From Rhodopirellula sp. (lineage in GTDB: Bacteria > Planctomycetota > Planctomycetia > Pirellulales > Pirellulaceae): a stretch of DNA of 41,707 nt. The notes beneath the pieces were generated by a model that was not told the origin of the DNA, did no database searches, and saw nothing but the letters and a program-made list of their open reading frames with translations. Positions 1 through 7,570 of the stretch are shown piece after piece (the first letter of the stretch is position 1; the number at the start of each line of letters is the position of its first letter). The stretch is from NCBI GenBank assembly GCA_002701385.1, contig NZVD01000051.1, positions 177,626 through 219,332 on the forward strand. The letters are read 5' to 3'. A program made the position numbers and the translations under genes.

Positions 1-1
1 T

Positions 2-856
2 GGTTACAACATGTTTTTGTATCCTTGGTATACCTGGATTCTGGGGCCTTGGGACCTGTTTATTGAACATGGTCACCGGCTTTTAGGATCGGTGGTTGGG
101 ATGGTATCGATCGCATTGGTGATTGTGGTTTTGAAAAAAGACCAACGACCATGGATGCGAAAACTGGTAGTGATTGCACTATTAGCAGTGATTGCTCAGG
201 GAATCCTGGGCGGTTTGCGAGTTCGTGAAAACGAAGTCCTTATTGCGATGTTGCATGGCTGTACCGGTCCTGTTTTTTTTGCATTGTCCGTGGTAATTGC
301 CAATGCCTTTACGGCGTATTGGAATGACCCTCTAAGACAGTGTGAGACCGAACAGGGAGGAATGCAGTTACTACTGGAAAAGCCGTTGCGGCTCGTTACG
401 ACTACGACCGTGCTGGTTTACTTCCAATTGATATTAGGGGCGTCCATTCGTCATATTCCTGTGACGGCATCCACGCAAACCTTTTCCATGTTGGTGATTT
501 TTCACCTGATTATGGCATTGGCAGTAACCGGACACGTAATTGCAGTTGCGATCAGCCTTAGAAAACGGCAGGGACTGAGTCCGGCTGTTCATCGACCAGC
601 AAAATGGCTGATGTTCGGAGTTCTACTTCAGGTGGGATTGGGAATCGGTACTTGGATTTTTAAATATGGATGGCCGATGGGGCTTGGAGAAAACAAGTTG
701 TTTGCAAACCACTTGTTGGTTACTTATAGCTGGTCTCAATCCCATGTCACGACAGCTCATGCTGCGACCGGTTCACTCCTTTTAATATGTTGTGTTGTGT
801 TAACGACTCGGCTTAGGCGACTTATATATGTCCTTGAGCAGGTTGGTGATGACTAA
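2..856 (+). CDS. ctaA: Heme A synthase, CtaA/COX15 family (5' end outside window)
   Basis: Oxidises heme O to heme A for the terminal oxidase; integral membrane enzyme. The reading frame is open to the window edge (Gly-Tyr-Asn precede the first ATG at 11), and family members carry another membrane helix before this point, so the ATG at 11 is probably internal and the real start lies to the left. Visible family marks are EHGHR shortly after codon 11 (first heme-ligand His pair), MLHGCTGP in the next helix, RHIPVTAS, FHLIMAL, and a second His pair in SHVTTAHAATG near the C-terminus. About seven hydrophobic segments remain. The next gene, 82 bases downstream, makes its substrate. Family assignment is firm; the length is unknown because of truncation. 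Confidence 0.93.
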   Translation, partial: GYNMFLYPWYTWILGPWDLFIEHGHRLLGSVVGMVSIALVIVVLKKDQRPWMRKLVVIALLAVIAQGILGGLRVRENEVLIAMLHGCTGPVFFALSVVIANAFTAYWNDPLRQCETEQGGMQLLLEKPLRLVTTTTVLVYFQLILGASIRHIPVTASTQTFSMLVIFHLIMALAVTGHVIAVAISLRKRQGLSPAVHRPAKWLMFGVLLQVGLGIGTWIFKYGWPMGLGENKLFANHLLVTYSWSQSHVTTAHAATGSLLLICCVVLTTRLRRLIYVLEQVGDD

Positions 857-863
857 ACGGAAA

Positions 864-897
864 GCGTTGTCACTGATGAGTGATCAGGCGATAACGC
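864..897 (+). other. Intercistronic RNA hairpin between ctaA and ctaB
   Basis: Bases 864-871 pair with 890-897 (eight pairs, one G-T). Inside, 873-877 pair perfectly with 883-887 around the loop GAGTG, with small bulges (872 and 888-889). The hairpin is strong but no T-run follows it (the next bases are A-rich), so it is not a classical terminator. It could mark an mRNA processing or stability site between the two heme genes, or only partial termination. The structure is seen directly; the role is inferred. Confidence 0.5.
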
Positions 898-938
898 AAA
901 AGTAAAAAAGAATTTTTGGTTAACAGGAAATAAGTCAG

Positions 939-1847
939 ATGAGCGTGAGTGTTCTGAGATACGATGAGCAGGCCGAGAGCCAGCGTACGCGTATTGCTGA
1001 CTACGTGGAGTTAACCAAGCCACGAATTTCAGTCATGGTTATGGTGACGGTTGCGATTACAGCCTATGTGGCTCGTTGGGGGCAACCTGATTTCGTCGTG
1101 ATTGTGCACGCATTGATCGGAACATTGTTGACCGCCGGCAGTGCCAGTGCGATGAATCAGTGGTTAGAACGCAATTTAGATGCGCGAATGCCACGGACTA
1201 AAAATAGGCCGATTCCAGCAGGGCGAATTGGTGGTCCGCAGGTCAAAATCATCGTAGCTTCCACGCTGATTCTTGGCGCTCTTTATCTGGCTGTGATGGT
1301 GAATCCACTGACAGCGGTATTGTCAGTTGCCACCTGGGTGATTTACGTAGCAGCTTATACCCCGATGAAAACCCGTACTCCTTTAAATACCGCGGTTGGA
1401 GCTGTGTCTGGTGCATTGCCAGTCCTGATGGGATGGGCCGCGGTCGAAGGTAGTTGGGTAGACGCACGTTGGATGGCTTTGTTTCTGCTAGTCTTTTTCT
1501 GGCAGTTCCCTCACTTTATGGCGATTGCTCACATTTATCGTAAACAATATGGTGAAGTGGGGATGAAGATGTGGACGGTCGTTGATCCGACACAACGTCG
1601 TTCAGGGATTGAGGCTGTCATTGGCGCGTTAGCGGTTTTACCTGTTAGCCTGGCTACCATTGGCGGTGTTCCGGATAGTCGAATACAGCTTGTGCTGATA
1701 TTTTCCCTAGGGGTCATGCAGTTGATATGTGCGGTCCGTTATTGCATAAATACAAACGAAACAAGTGCTCGTATGCTTTTGCGTGCCAGCCTAATTTATT
1801 TGCCATTGGTATTGTTTACTATGATGAGCTTACCAGCGGCCGGTTAA
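939..1847 (+). CDS. ctaB: Protoheme IX farnesyltransferase (heme O synthase)
   Basis: Transfers the farnesyl group of farnesyl diphosphate onto heme B to give heme O, the substrate of the CtaA encoded just upstream. It is a 302-residue UbiA-superfamily membrane enzyme, normal length for the family. The first Asp-rich motif is NQWLERNLDARMPRTKNRP at about residues 73-91 (N73, D81 and R86 are the usual conserved positions). YTPMKTRTPLN follows at about 140-150, and the second conserved block is FFWQFPHFMAIAHIYRKQY. Around eight or nine hydrophobic segments are present. The ATG at 939 has an AGGAAA-like ribosome site ahead of it. Neighbours on both sides are oxidase genes, which supports heme O synthase over other UbiA members. 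Confidence 0.95.
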   Translation: MSVSVLRYDEQAESQRTRIADYVELTKPRISVMVMVTVAITAYVARWGQPDFVVIVHALIGTLLTAGSASAMNQWLERNLDARMPRTKNRPIPAGRIGGPQVKIIVASTLILGALYLAVMVNPLTAVLSVATWVIYVAAYTPMKTRTPLNTAVGAVSGALPVLMGWAAVEGSWVDARWMALFLLVFFWQFPHFMAIAHIYRKQYGEVGMKMWTVVDPTQRRSGIEAVIGALAVLPVSLATIGGVPDSRIQLVLIFSLGVMQLICAVRYCINTNETSARMLLRASLIYLPLVLFTMMSLPAAG

Positions 1848-1915
1848 TACAAAATTGTTAAGGATCGGCATCGTTCGATTCCCAAGATAAAGACCTCACA
1901 GTCGAAAAAGTAAAA

Positions 1916-3175
1916 ATGAGCGAACACGAAGATCATCACGACGAACATGGCCATGACGATCATCATGGACATTTGCAGTTGGAGTACGAAGAGGCGTTGC
2001 CGATTAATAATGGCAAGGTTTGCCTATGGCTATTTCTGTCGACCGAAATTATGTTCTTTGCAGGACTAATTGGGACCTACATTGTTTTGCGATTTGGTTC
2101 GCCGGGAGATACCTGGCCACGTCCTCATGACGTTCATGTCAGTGAAATACTCGGGACGATTAATACATTCATCCTGATCTTTTCCAGCTTCACGGTTGTC
2201 CTCACATACGAAGCCACTAAGCGAAGCAAAGCAACGGTTGCTAAAGGGTGGCTCGTTGCTACTTTCCTCTGTGGTTGTGCCTTTTTGGGTATCAAGCTCG
2301 TTGAATACTCGGGGAAATTTGCCTACGGTATTCACCCGAATCCAGGTGGCCGTAGTTTGTTATATGAACAGGCTGATGTCTATTACTTAAAGGATTTGCG
2401 AGCCAAGCTTACATCATTTGGCGCAATACCGCTTGCCGCCGCGGCCACCGATGCAACGGCTGAGGAGGCGGCAGCGCAGGTTCCTGATGTCACCGATACA
2501 TCGGCAGCCCAATCGGATGAATCAAAGCTAATCACTGAATTTTTACAGCACTCGGTACAGTGGGCTGAATATGTCGTGGGGCGAGTACCTAATACTCATG
2601 TAGATACGACAGCCCACGGCTTGAATCACCGGGATGTCCTGATCGCTGTTTCTCAGGAAGTCTATCCGATTGAACGGCGGTATGGGAACTTGGTTAAAGC
2701 GACGCATCTTGCTGAAAAATCCTTTATTGAAAGTCGATTGGCTGAGTTGCCTGCCGAGCAGGAAGCAGCCGGTGACGATAAAGATGTTCAGAATCTACTT
2801 GCCTTTGAAAAGAAAATTTTGGAGGCTCGCCAAGAATACCTGACGCACCATGCAAGTCATGCCCATAGCTCCGATGAGCACGATGCAGTGGCTGAGCACG
2901 GACATTCCAGCGGCATCAACGCAGAGTTGCGAGCAAGTGAAAGTAAGATTATCCTTCCAATGCATATTCCGAGTGGGAATATGTTTTCGGCTACTTATTT
3001 TCTGTTGACCGGATTCCATGCGTTGCACGTTATCGTCGGGTTGATTTTGTTCGCCTTCCCAATGTTCTGGACGTTGGACCGAAGTCGCTCGAATTACATC
3101 GAGAATATCGGGCTTTACTGGCACTTTGTCGACCTGGTGTGGATCTTCCTGTTTCCGCTGTTCTACCTCTTCTAA
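1916..3175 (+). CDS. ctaE: Cytochrome c oxidase subunit III with a large internal insertion
   Basis: Non-catalytic core membrane subunit of a heme-copper oxidase. At 419 residues it is about twice the roughly 200 of a typical bacterial subunit III. The N-terminal 20 residues are very His-rich ([16 protein letters not shown]). Three helices follow at about 35-58, 80-98 and 112-130, with the conserved Glu in GIKLVEYS. Residues about 144-345 form a soluble, Ala/Glu-rich and partly helical insertion. The family pattern then resumes with [18 protein letters not shown] and ends with [19 protein letters not shown]. Both conserved halves are in one frame, so this is an insertion rather than a frameshift or gene fusion. 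Its position after ctaB and before subunit IV fits a cytochrome oxidase operon. The function of the insertion is unknown. Confidence 0.9.
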   Translation: MSEHEDHHDEHGHDDHHGHLQLEYEEALPINNGKVCLWLFLSTEIMFFAGLIGTYIVLRFGSPGDTWPRPHDVHVSEILGTINTFILIFSSFTVVLTYEATKRSKATVAKGWLVATFLCGCAFLGIKLVEYSGKFAYGIHPNPGGRSLLYEQADVYYLKDLRAKLTSFGAIPLAAAATDATAEEAAAQVPDVTDTSAAQSDESKLITEFLQHSVQWAEYVVGRVPNTHVDTTAHGLNHRDVLIAVSQEVYPIERRYGNLVKATHLAEKSFIESRLAELPAEQEAAGDDKDVQNLLAFEKKILEARQEYLTHHASHAHSSDEHDAVAEHGHSSGINAELRASESKIILPMHIPSGNMFSATYFLLTGFHALHVIVGLILFAFPMFWTLDRSRSNYIENIGLYWHFVDLVWIFLFPLFYLF

Positions 3176-3245
3176 CCAAGTTTTTCCTGATTCCCAATCT
3201 GTTAGATAAGCCCACTAATTAATATTGCTGAGTGAAAGTAATACG

Positions 3246-3710
3246 ATGAGCGACCACGACATAAACGCCGAACATCACGATGACCATGATGATCACAATC
3301 ATAGTGCCACGTACTGGAAAGTGTTCTTTGGCTTAATGATATGCACGGCCATTTCAACAGTCGTTGGTATCATGATTTCCAATGGAGTGTTCGATGGGAA
3401 TGAGTTAAGTGGTTGGGGAATCATGATTACGGTTTCCTGCGTGAAGGCTTTTTTGGTCATCACATTTTTTATGCACTTAAAGTGGGAAGTCGGAACCTGG
3501 AAATGGGTGCTAACTGTTCCAGCCTCGATCATGAGCTTGTTTTTAATCTTAATGCTGGTTCCAGATGTTGGATTGCGAACACACCACTATACCGACGAAC
3601 GTAGTGACCGGGCCGCGTATGATGTCGAGAGTCCCGTCGCCGCTTCACCAGCAGCAGGCAACCACGAAGAGTCCACTGATGATCATTCTGACAATGCTGA
3701 AGGTCACTAA
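3246..3710 (+). CDS. Cytochrome c oxidase subunit IV-like protein
   Basis: A 154-residue small membrane protein resembling the prokaryotic cytochrome c oxidase subunit IV family (CtaF/CyoD type). Three hydrophobic helices are visible: TYWKVFFGLMICTAISTVVG, the segment around WGIMITVSCVKAFLVITFFM, and one around WVLTVPASIMSLFLILML. The sequence FFMHLKWE in the middle is typical of the family. Both tails are rich in His, Asp and Glu (N-terminal HHDDHDDHNH; C-terminal NHEESTDDHSDNAEGH), like the subunit III N-terminus. I prefer the ATG at 3246 to an in-frame TTG at 3225 because its Met-Ser-Asp-His start resembles that of the preceding gene. It probably stabilises the oxidase complex. Confidence 0.8.
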   Translation: MSDHDINAEHHDDHDDHNHSATYWKVFFGLMICTAISTVVGIMISNGVFDGNELSGWGIMITVSCVKAFLVITFFMHLKWEVGTWKWVLTVPASIMSLFLILMLVPDVGLRTHHYTDERSDRAAYDVESPVAASPAAGNHEESTDDHSDNAEGH

Positions 3711-3736
3711 AATCTAATTCTGCCAGGAGCCAACGG

Positions 3737-4696
3737 ATGGCCACGGTATCGGAGTATTCCGTTATGTCGGACCAGAGGGCGATCGAATTTCAGGCCTTGT
3801 CATTCAGCTATGGCGACCGTCAGGCATTAAAGGACGTCTCGTTCGATGTTGGAGAGGGAGAACTCTTCAGCCTGTTAGGGCCTAACGGTAGCGGTAAGAC
3901 TACTTTATTTCGTTTGCTGTCTACACTAATTACTCCACAGCAGGGTGCTCTTTCCGTCTTTGGTAAGGATGTAATCGATCAGGCTCAGCAAGTGCGCCAT
4001 GATTTAGGCGTCGTTTTTCAGTCTCCTGGAGTCGACGGTAAACTGTCGGTACGGGAAAACCTTGCGGTGCAAGCAGTACTTTACGGATTGAGCAAGGCAG
4101 ACGCTAGGACTCGGATCGACGAAGTATGCGGGCAATTGGGAATTACCGATCGACTCAACGACCAAGTTGACGAGTTGTCTGGTGGGTTGCGAAGGCGCGT
4201 GGAGTTGGCTAAGAGTTTGCTTCACCGTCCACGTCTTTTAATTATGGATGAACCCACGACCGGCTTAGATCCATCGGCTCGCAGCGATGTTTGGAATTAT
4301 ATTCGTCAGTTACAGCAGACGACTGGTATGACGGTCTTCATGACGACTCATTTGCTGGAGGAAGCAGACCACGCTGACCGGATTGCTATTTTGCATGAAG
4401 GCGAATTGGTAGCTTTGGATAAACCGGAAGCATTGAGAAGCGAATTGGGAGGAGACGTCATTGCGATTACTGCCAGCGATCCTGAAGTCCTGCTGAAGAA
4501 ACTGGAACAGCATGACGGGCTATCTCCCCGACTCATTGATGGAGTCATTCGAATTTCAGGCACGGTCAATAGCCAGTTGGTTTCCGATTTGCACACATGC
4601 TACCACGACGAAGTCCAGCAGATTTCAGTTGGGAAGCCGAGTCTCGAAGATGTCTTTATCGCTCGGACTGGGCATCGTTTCTGGGGAGCTTCTTAA
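3737..4696 (+). CDS. ABC transporter ATP-binding protein
   Basis: ATPase half of an ABC-2 exporter, 319 residues. Walker A is GPNGSGKTT at 48-56, the signature is LSGGLRRRVELAKSLL, Walker B runs into the catalytic Glu in LLIMDEPTTGLDP, and the switch His is in TTHLLEEADH. The C-terminal 90 residues form the extension usual for drug/Nod-factor type ATPases. The ATG at 3737 follows AGGAG at 3725-3729. Its stop codon directly abuts the start of the permease gene (TAAATG), so the two are probably translated as a pair. The gene sits between oxidase subunit IV and SCO, so transport of something needed for oxidase assembly is plausible, but the substrate cannot be read from the sequence. Confidence 0.92.
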   Translation: MATVSEYSVMSDQRAIEFQALSFSYGDRQALKDVSFDVGEGELFSLLGPNGSGKTTLFRLLSTLITPQQGALSVFGKDVIDQAQQVRHDLGVVFQSPGVDGKLSVRENLAVQAVLYGLSKADARTRIDEVCGQLGITDRLNDQVDELSGGLRRRVELAKSLLHRPRLLIMDEPTTGLDPSARSDVWNYIRQLQQTTGMTVFMTTHLLEEADHADRIAILHEGELVALDKPEALRSELGGDVIAITASDPEVLLKKLEQHDGLSPRLIDGVIRISGTVNSQLVSDLHTCYHDEVQQISVGKPSLEDVFIARTGHRFWGAS

Positions 4697-5533
4697 ATGG
4701 CAAGTCAGAGCACAGGAAGTTCATTTATTCAAGTCACGCAGGTTCTCGCGTGGCGAGAATTGGCGAGGTTCTTTCGCCAACGTAATCGGGTTGTTGGTGC
4801 GATCGGTACTCCTCTGTTTATGTGGTTGCTGTTTGGCTTTGGACTCGATCAGAGTTTCTCGGTAGGGAATTCACCGGAGACGGAGACCAGTTTTTTAGAA
4901 TACTATTTCCCGGGATCTTTGGTGCTGATCTTAATGTTCACGGCAATCTATACCACGATTTCGGTGATCGAAGATCGACAGGCAGGTTTTTTGCAAGGGG
5001 TCCTGGTAGCTCCCGTCTCCCGTCAGGACATGGTGGCCGGCAAGGTACTCGGAGGCAGTATTATTGCGATGATTCAGGGTATGCTGTTCTTACTTGCCGC
5101 TTTGTTTCTGGATGTGGACTGGACCATCGTTCAGGTAGTATCACTGGTGGCGATACTATTTATTGCTTCTATGATGATGACATGTGTAGGATTCTCATTT
5201 GCCTGGAAGATGGAATCAACTCAGGGGTTTCATGCCATTATGAATCTCGTGCTGATGCCGATGTGGTTATTGTCGGGCGCGTTCTTTCCTGTTCCGAATT
5301 TAGGAACAGGTCAATGGACGCAGGACGTTTTGCATTGGATTATGAAGATGAATCCGTTGACCCATGTCGTTTCGCTCGTACGTCGATTTTTGTATGGCAG
5401 TGATCTTTTGGCAGAAGGTTTCTGGGAGCCTTCTTTATGGACGAGTATAATAGTAATATTGTTAGCCACAGCCTTGTTTTATGGCTGGGCATTACGAGTA
5501 TGTAAGCGTCGTAATACGGGCGATTTAAAATGA
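4697..5533 (+). CDS. ABC-2 type transporter permease
   Basis: Membrane partner of the preceding ATPase, 278 residues with about six hydrophobic segments. ABC-2 family marks include YYFPGSLVLILMFTAIYTT, the cytoplasmic coupling region VIEDRQAGFLQGVLVAPVSR, MWLLSGAFFPVPN, and MNPLTHVVSLVRRFLYG near the C-terminus. This pattern is like NodJ/DrrB-type permeases. The start ATG follows the ATPase stop without a spacer, and its own stop overlaps the SCO start by four bases (ATGA). The tight coupling to both neighbours supports a joint role with the oxidase biogenesis genes. A NosF/NosY-like role in copper-enzyme maturation is an analogy only. Confidence 0.9.
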   Translation: MASQSTGSSFIQVTQVLAWRELARFFRQRNRVVGAIGTPLFMWLLFGFGLDQSFSVGNSPETETSFLEYYFPGSLVLILMFTAIYTTISVIEDRQAGFLQGVLVAPVSRQDMVAGKVLGGSIIAMIQGMLFLLAALFLDVDWTIVQVVSLVAILFIASMMMTCVGFSFAWKMESTQGFHAIMNLVLMPMWLLSGAFFPVPNLGTGQWTQDVLHWIMKMNPLTHVVSLVRRFLYGSDLLAEGFWEPSLWTSIIVILLATALFYGWALRVCKRRNTGDLK

Positions 5534-6342
5534 GTAAGGCAGCAGGTTTCTTCTTAAGTTTAATGTTGGTGGTGGCCGGTGGGTTATTGCTTTATAAACT
5601 GCTGAACAATGGCAGCGGCCAAAGCCAATCCGGACACGAAACTTCGTCTGTGGATCCGAACTGGACTCCTCAAGTGAAGCCAGCTGAATATAAAACTGGA
5701 GAAGGAGAACCGTGGATTCGGGAATTTGAATTAGTCGATCAGCAGGGAAAAATATTCAAATCGGAAGATTTGAAAGGCAAAGTCTGGATGACAAGCTTCT
5801 TTTTTTCCTCCTGCCCTTCAACGTGCGTCCAACAAAATCGAGAGATCCAGTCCTTATATGAAATCTGGGCTCGAAAGGGTATTAAATTTGTCAGCATTAC
5901 CTGCGACGCGGAGAATGACACACCGAGCCGTCTGCATGAATATGCTCAGAATTTCACCACGGATGTGGAGAACTGGAAATTTCTTAGCGGGGATGTTGGG
6001 TACATTAACCGTATCGGTTCAGATCGATTCCTCGTTCCGGTAGGGCCACGGACTCACAGCGATTCTTTTATCTTGGTGGACAAGTGGGGGAATGTGCGGG
6101 GTAAGTACAACTGGCACGAAACGGAAGAAATGAAGGAACTCAATCAACAGTTTGTGACTCTGTTGCAGGAAGAGCAGGAGCCGGCAGAATGGGCTGAAAA
6201 GCGTGAGCAACTGGAAGCACAGATTCAGCAATTTGTTGAGCAACAAGGAAACAGCGAGGAGGACGAGGGTGATTCGTCCGATACCACAGATGGTGAAAAC
6301 GAACAGGAGCCTAATCCAGCGGCAAACGAGGCGGTAGATTAA
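5530..6342 (+). CDS. SCO1/SenC family copper-delivery protein with acidic C-terminal extension
   Basis: Membrane-anchored thioredoxin-fold protein that helps load copper into the CuA site of oxidase subunit II. An N-terminal anchor covers about residues 5-24. The copper site is visible as SCPSTC (Cys95 and Cys99) with the distant His176 in THSDSFILVDKWG. The segment VSITCDAENDTPSRL is the usual family block with a Cys at 125 where other members vary. After the fold ends near residue 212, a Gln/Glu-rich, likely helical tail and an acidic low-complexity end (EEDEGDSSD) add about 60 residues. The gene overlaps the permease by four bases. The assignment is supported by both motif and operon. Confidence 0.93.
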   Translation: MSKAAGFFLSLMLVVAGGLLLYKLLNNGSGQSQSGHETSSVDPNWTPQVKPAEYKTGEGEPWIREFELVDQQGKIFKSEDLKGKVWMTSFFFSSCPSTCVQQNREIQSLYEIWARKGIKFVSITCDAENDTPSRLHEYAQNFTTDVENWKFLSGDVGYINRIGSDRFLVPVGPRTHSDSFILVDKWGNVRGKYNWHETEEMKELNQQFVTLLQEEQEPAEWAEKREQLEAQIQQFVEQQGNSEEDEGDSSDTTDGENEQEPNPAANEAVD

Positions 6343-6344
6343 GA

Positions 6345-6770
6345 ATGGATTTTCCAGCAGTCAATGCATCGCTTAATGCACTGGCCACTGTCCTTTTGGT
6401 GGTGGGTTTTGTCTTGATTAAGCAAAAGAAAGAAGTGGCTCATAAGTGGACGATGCTCGCTTGCTTTCTAGTTTCGACCATCTTTCTAGTTTGTTATCTG
6501 ATTTACCATTATCAAAAAGGTGGAGGGACAAAGTTTCCTGAAGCTCATCCAGGGTGGCTCAGGATTACCTACTTTGTGATTCTTATCAGCCATATTGTAC
6601 TGGCGGTTTATGTGCCAGTCGGAGCGATTTTCACAATTTGTCATGGCTTGAAAGACAACCGGGCGAAGCATCTAAAATGGGCTAAAATCACCTTCCCCAT
6701 TTGGCTTTACGTGTCAGTTACCGGAGTGGTCGTTTACTTGATGCTGTACCAAATGCCAGTATCGGGCTAG
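6345..6770 (+). CDS. DUF420 membrane protein (CtaM/YozB-like)
   Basis: A 141-residue protein with four hydrophobic helices: NASLNALATVLLVVGFVLIK, a segment around MLACFLVSTIFLVCYLIYHY, a segment around YFVILISHIVLAVYVPVGAI, and a C-terminal one around FPIWLYVSVTGVVVYLMLY. Conserved His residues sit in AHKWTM, IYHYQKGG, LISHIVLA and CHGLKDNRAKHLKWAK. This matches DUF420, whose Gram-positive member CtaM is reported to be needed for aa3-type oxidase activity. It starts two bases after the SCO stop, inside the oxidase operon, which supports a maturation role. The exact biochemical step is not known from sequence. Confidence 0.85.
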   Translation: MDFPAVNASLNALATVLLVVGFVLIKQKKEVAHKWTMLACFLVSTIFLVCYLIYHYQKGGGTKFPEAHPGWLRITYFVILISHIVLAVYVPVGAIFTICHGLKDNRAKHLKWAKITFPIWLYVSVTGVVVYLMLYQMPVSG

Positions 6771-6782
6771 AATAGGAATATC

Positions 6783-7061
6783 ATGAGCAATTCAAAGCGA
6801 TGTAAAAATCTGACCCTCTTCTTAGCGTTTACCTTTGCGCTATTGATCGTCGATTCTCTGGAGGCCTGTCCTACCTGTAAGGAAAGTCTTTCGGAAAACA
6901 ACAAAGAACTGATTCAGGGGTATTTCTGGAGCATCATGTTTATGATGGCGATGCCATTTAGTATTCTCACAGGCATCAGCACGTACTTTTATCTCTTAGT
7001 GCGTAAAAAGAAAAAGGTTAGACAGTTGGACCCGACTACGACGGGTAAACTCGTGAATTAA
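6783..7061 (+). CDS. Small CPTC-motif membrane protein of unknown function
   Basis: A 92-residue protein I do not recognise beyond its context. It has a signal-like N-terminus (about 10-27), a CPTC pair at about 29-32 that would lie just outside the membrane, and a C-terminal helix (about 49-72) ending in the basic stretch RKKKKVR. This topology puts the two cysteines on the periplasmic face. Sitting 12 bases after DUF420 and last in the oxidase operon, it could be a small redox or metal-binding assembly factor; that is inference. Cysteine spacing alone cannot separate metal binding from disulfide chemistry. Confidence 0.75.
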   Translation: MSNSKRCKNLTLFLAFTFALLIVDSLEACPTCKESLSENNKELIQGYFWSIMFMMAMPFSILTGISTYFYLLVRKKKKVRQLDPTTTGKLVN

Positions 7062-7072
7062 TTTCTCAAATG

Positions 7073-7088
7073 CCAATTAGACAGTTGG
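7073..7088. terminator. Weak hairpin between convergent genes, possible terminator
   Basis: CCAATT (7073-7078) pairs with AGTTGG (7083-7088) around a four-base loop, with one G-T pair. It lies in the 32-base gap between the convergent ends of the CPTC gene and DUF983. No clear T-run follows on either strand. It is the only structure here that could separate the two transcripts, but the support is weak. Confidence 0.25.
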
Positions 7089-7093
7089 TGGGA

Positions 7094-7444
7094 TTAGTGA
7101 TCTCGAGGATCCCACATTTGATCAAAGTTGGCCCATAAACTTCGGGCGAATGGATGCAGGAAGGCGGGGACCAGGATGACGTACCCAATGGCATACATCA
7201 GCAAAGTCTTATTTTCTGCCCATTGGAGAAAGTAAGCTGTCATATAAAGAGCTGTCATCGTGACAGCAGTTATGCCATAGTTGAAATAGATACTTCCCAG
7301 AAAAAAACCTGGTTCGCGTTCAAAGTGGCATCCGCATTCAGGGCATTCCTCATGCATGATGAACCAATTCCGAAACATGCGTCCATTGCCACAGAGGCAG
7401 CACTTTAGCTTTAGGCTACGCCAGATAATTTTGAGAAATCGCAT
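7094..7444 (-). CDS. DUF983 zinc-ribbon-like membrane protein
   Basis: A 116-residue minus-strand protein of the DUF983 family. The N-terminal half has two Cys pairs (KCCLCGNG at about 14-21 and CPECGC at about 34-39) that look like a small zinc ribbon. These are followed by the family block PGFFLGSIYFNYGITA, then two hydrophobic helices and the end FARSLWANFDQMWDPRDH. DUF983 genes are often seen near cytochrome oxidase genes, and here the gene converges on the oxidase operon. No function is established. The start is the ATG at 7442-7444; the divergent region upstream is shared with the next operon. Confidence 0.85.
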   Translation of the reverse strand: MRFLKIIWRSLKLKCCLCGNGRMFRNWFIMHEECPECGCHFEREPGFFLGSIYFNYGITAVTMTALYMTAYFLQWAENKTLLMYAIGYVILVPAFLHPFARSLWANFDQMWDPRDH

Positions 7445-7465
7445 CGGGAAGTTTCTCTACATGTG

Positions 7466-7495
7466 TTGGTGTATCGTTAGGCATCTACCTAAAAT
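7466..7495 (+). promoter_or_regulatory. Candidate sigma70-type promoter for the 7571-22498 operon
   Basis: TTGGTG at 7466-7471 and TAAAAT at 7490-7495 are separated by 18 bases. The -10 box matches five of six consensus positions and the -35 box three of six. It lies in the 126-base divergent gap before the first gene of the long operon. The match is modest, and planctomycete promoters are poorly characterised. Confidence 0.3.
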
Positions 7496-7529
7496 AGAGT
7501 ACACGCGATAAACCTTTTTTCACTATAGC

Positions 7530-7552
7530 AACCGCGGAATATTCCCCCGGTT
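7530..7552. promoter_or_regulatory. Nested dyad upstream of the long operon (operator or 5' UTR hairpin)
   Basis: AACCG (7530-7534) is complementary to CGGTT (7548-7552). Between them is the perfect ten-base palindrome GGAATATTCC (7536-7545). It sits downstream of the candidate promoter and just before GGAG at 7558-7561, which precedes the TTG start at 7571. It could be a protein-binding operator or a leader hairpin that affects ribosome access. The symmetry is observed; the role is inferred. Confidence 0.4.
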
Positions 7553-7570
7553 CTTTCGGAGAATTACAAG

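Noticed and set aside
864-897. ctaA-ctaB hairpin as an intrinsic terminator
   Set aside because: No T-run follows the stem; the next bases are A-rich, and ctaB continues in the same direction within 50 bases.
4512-4865. 117-codon open frame spanning the ATPase/permease junction
   Set aside because: Both real genes are well supported across this stretch and the product has no recognisable features.
4822-5403. 193-codon plus-strand open frame inside the ABC permease gene
   Set aside because: It overlaps a clear ABC-2 permease in another frame, its translation has no domain pattern or membrane segments, and there is no ribosome site. It is a shadow frame.
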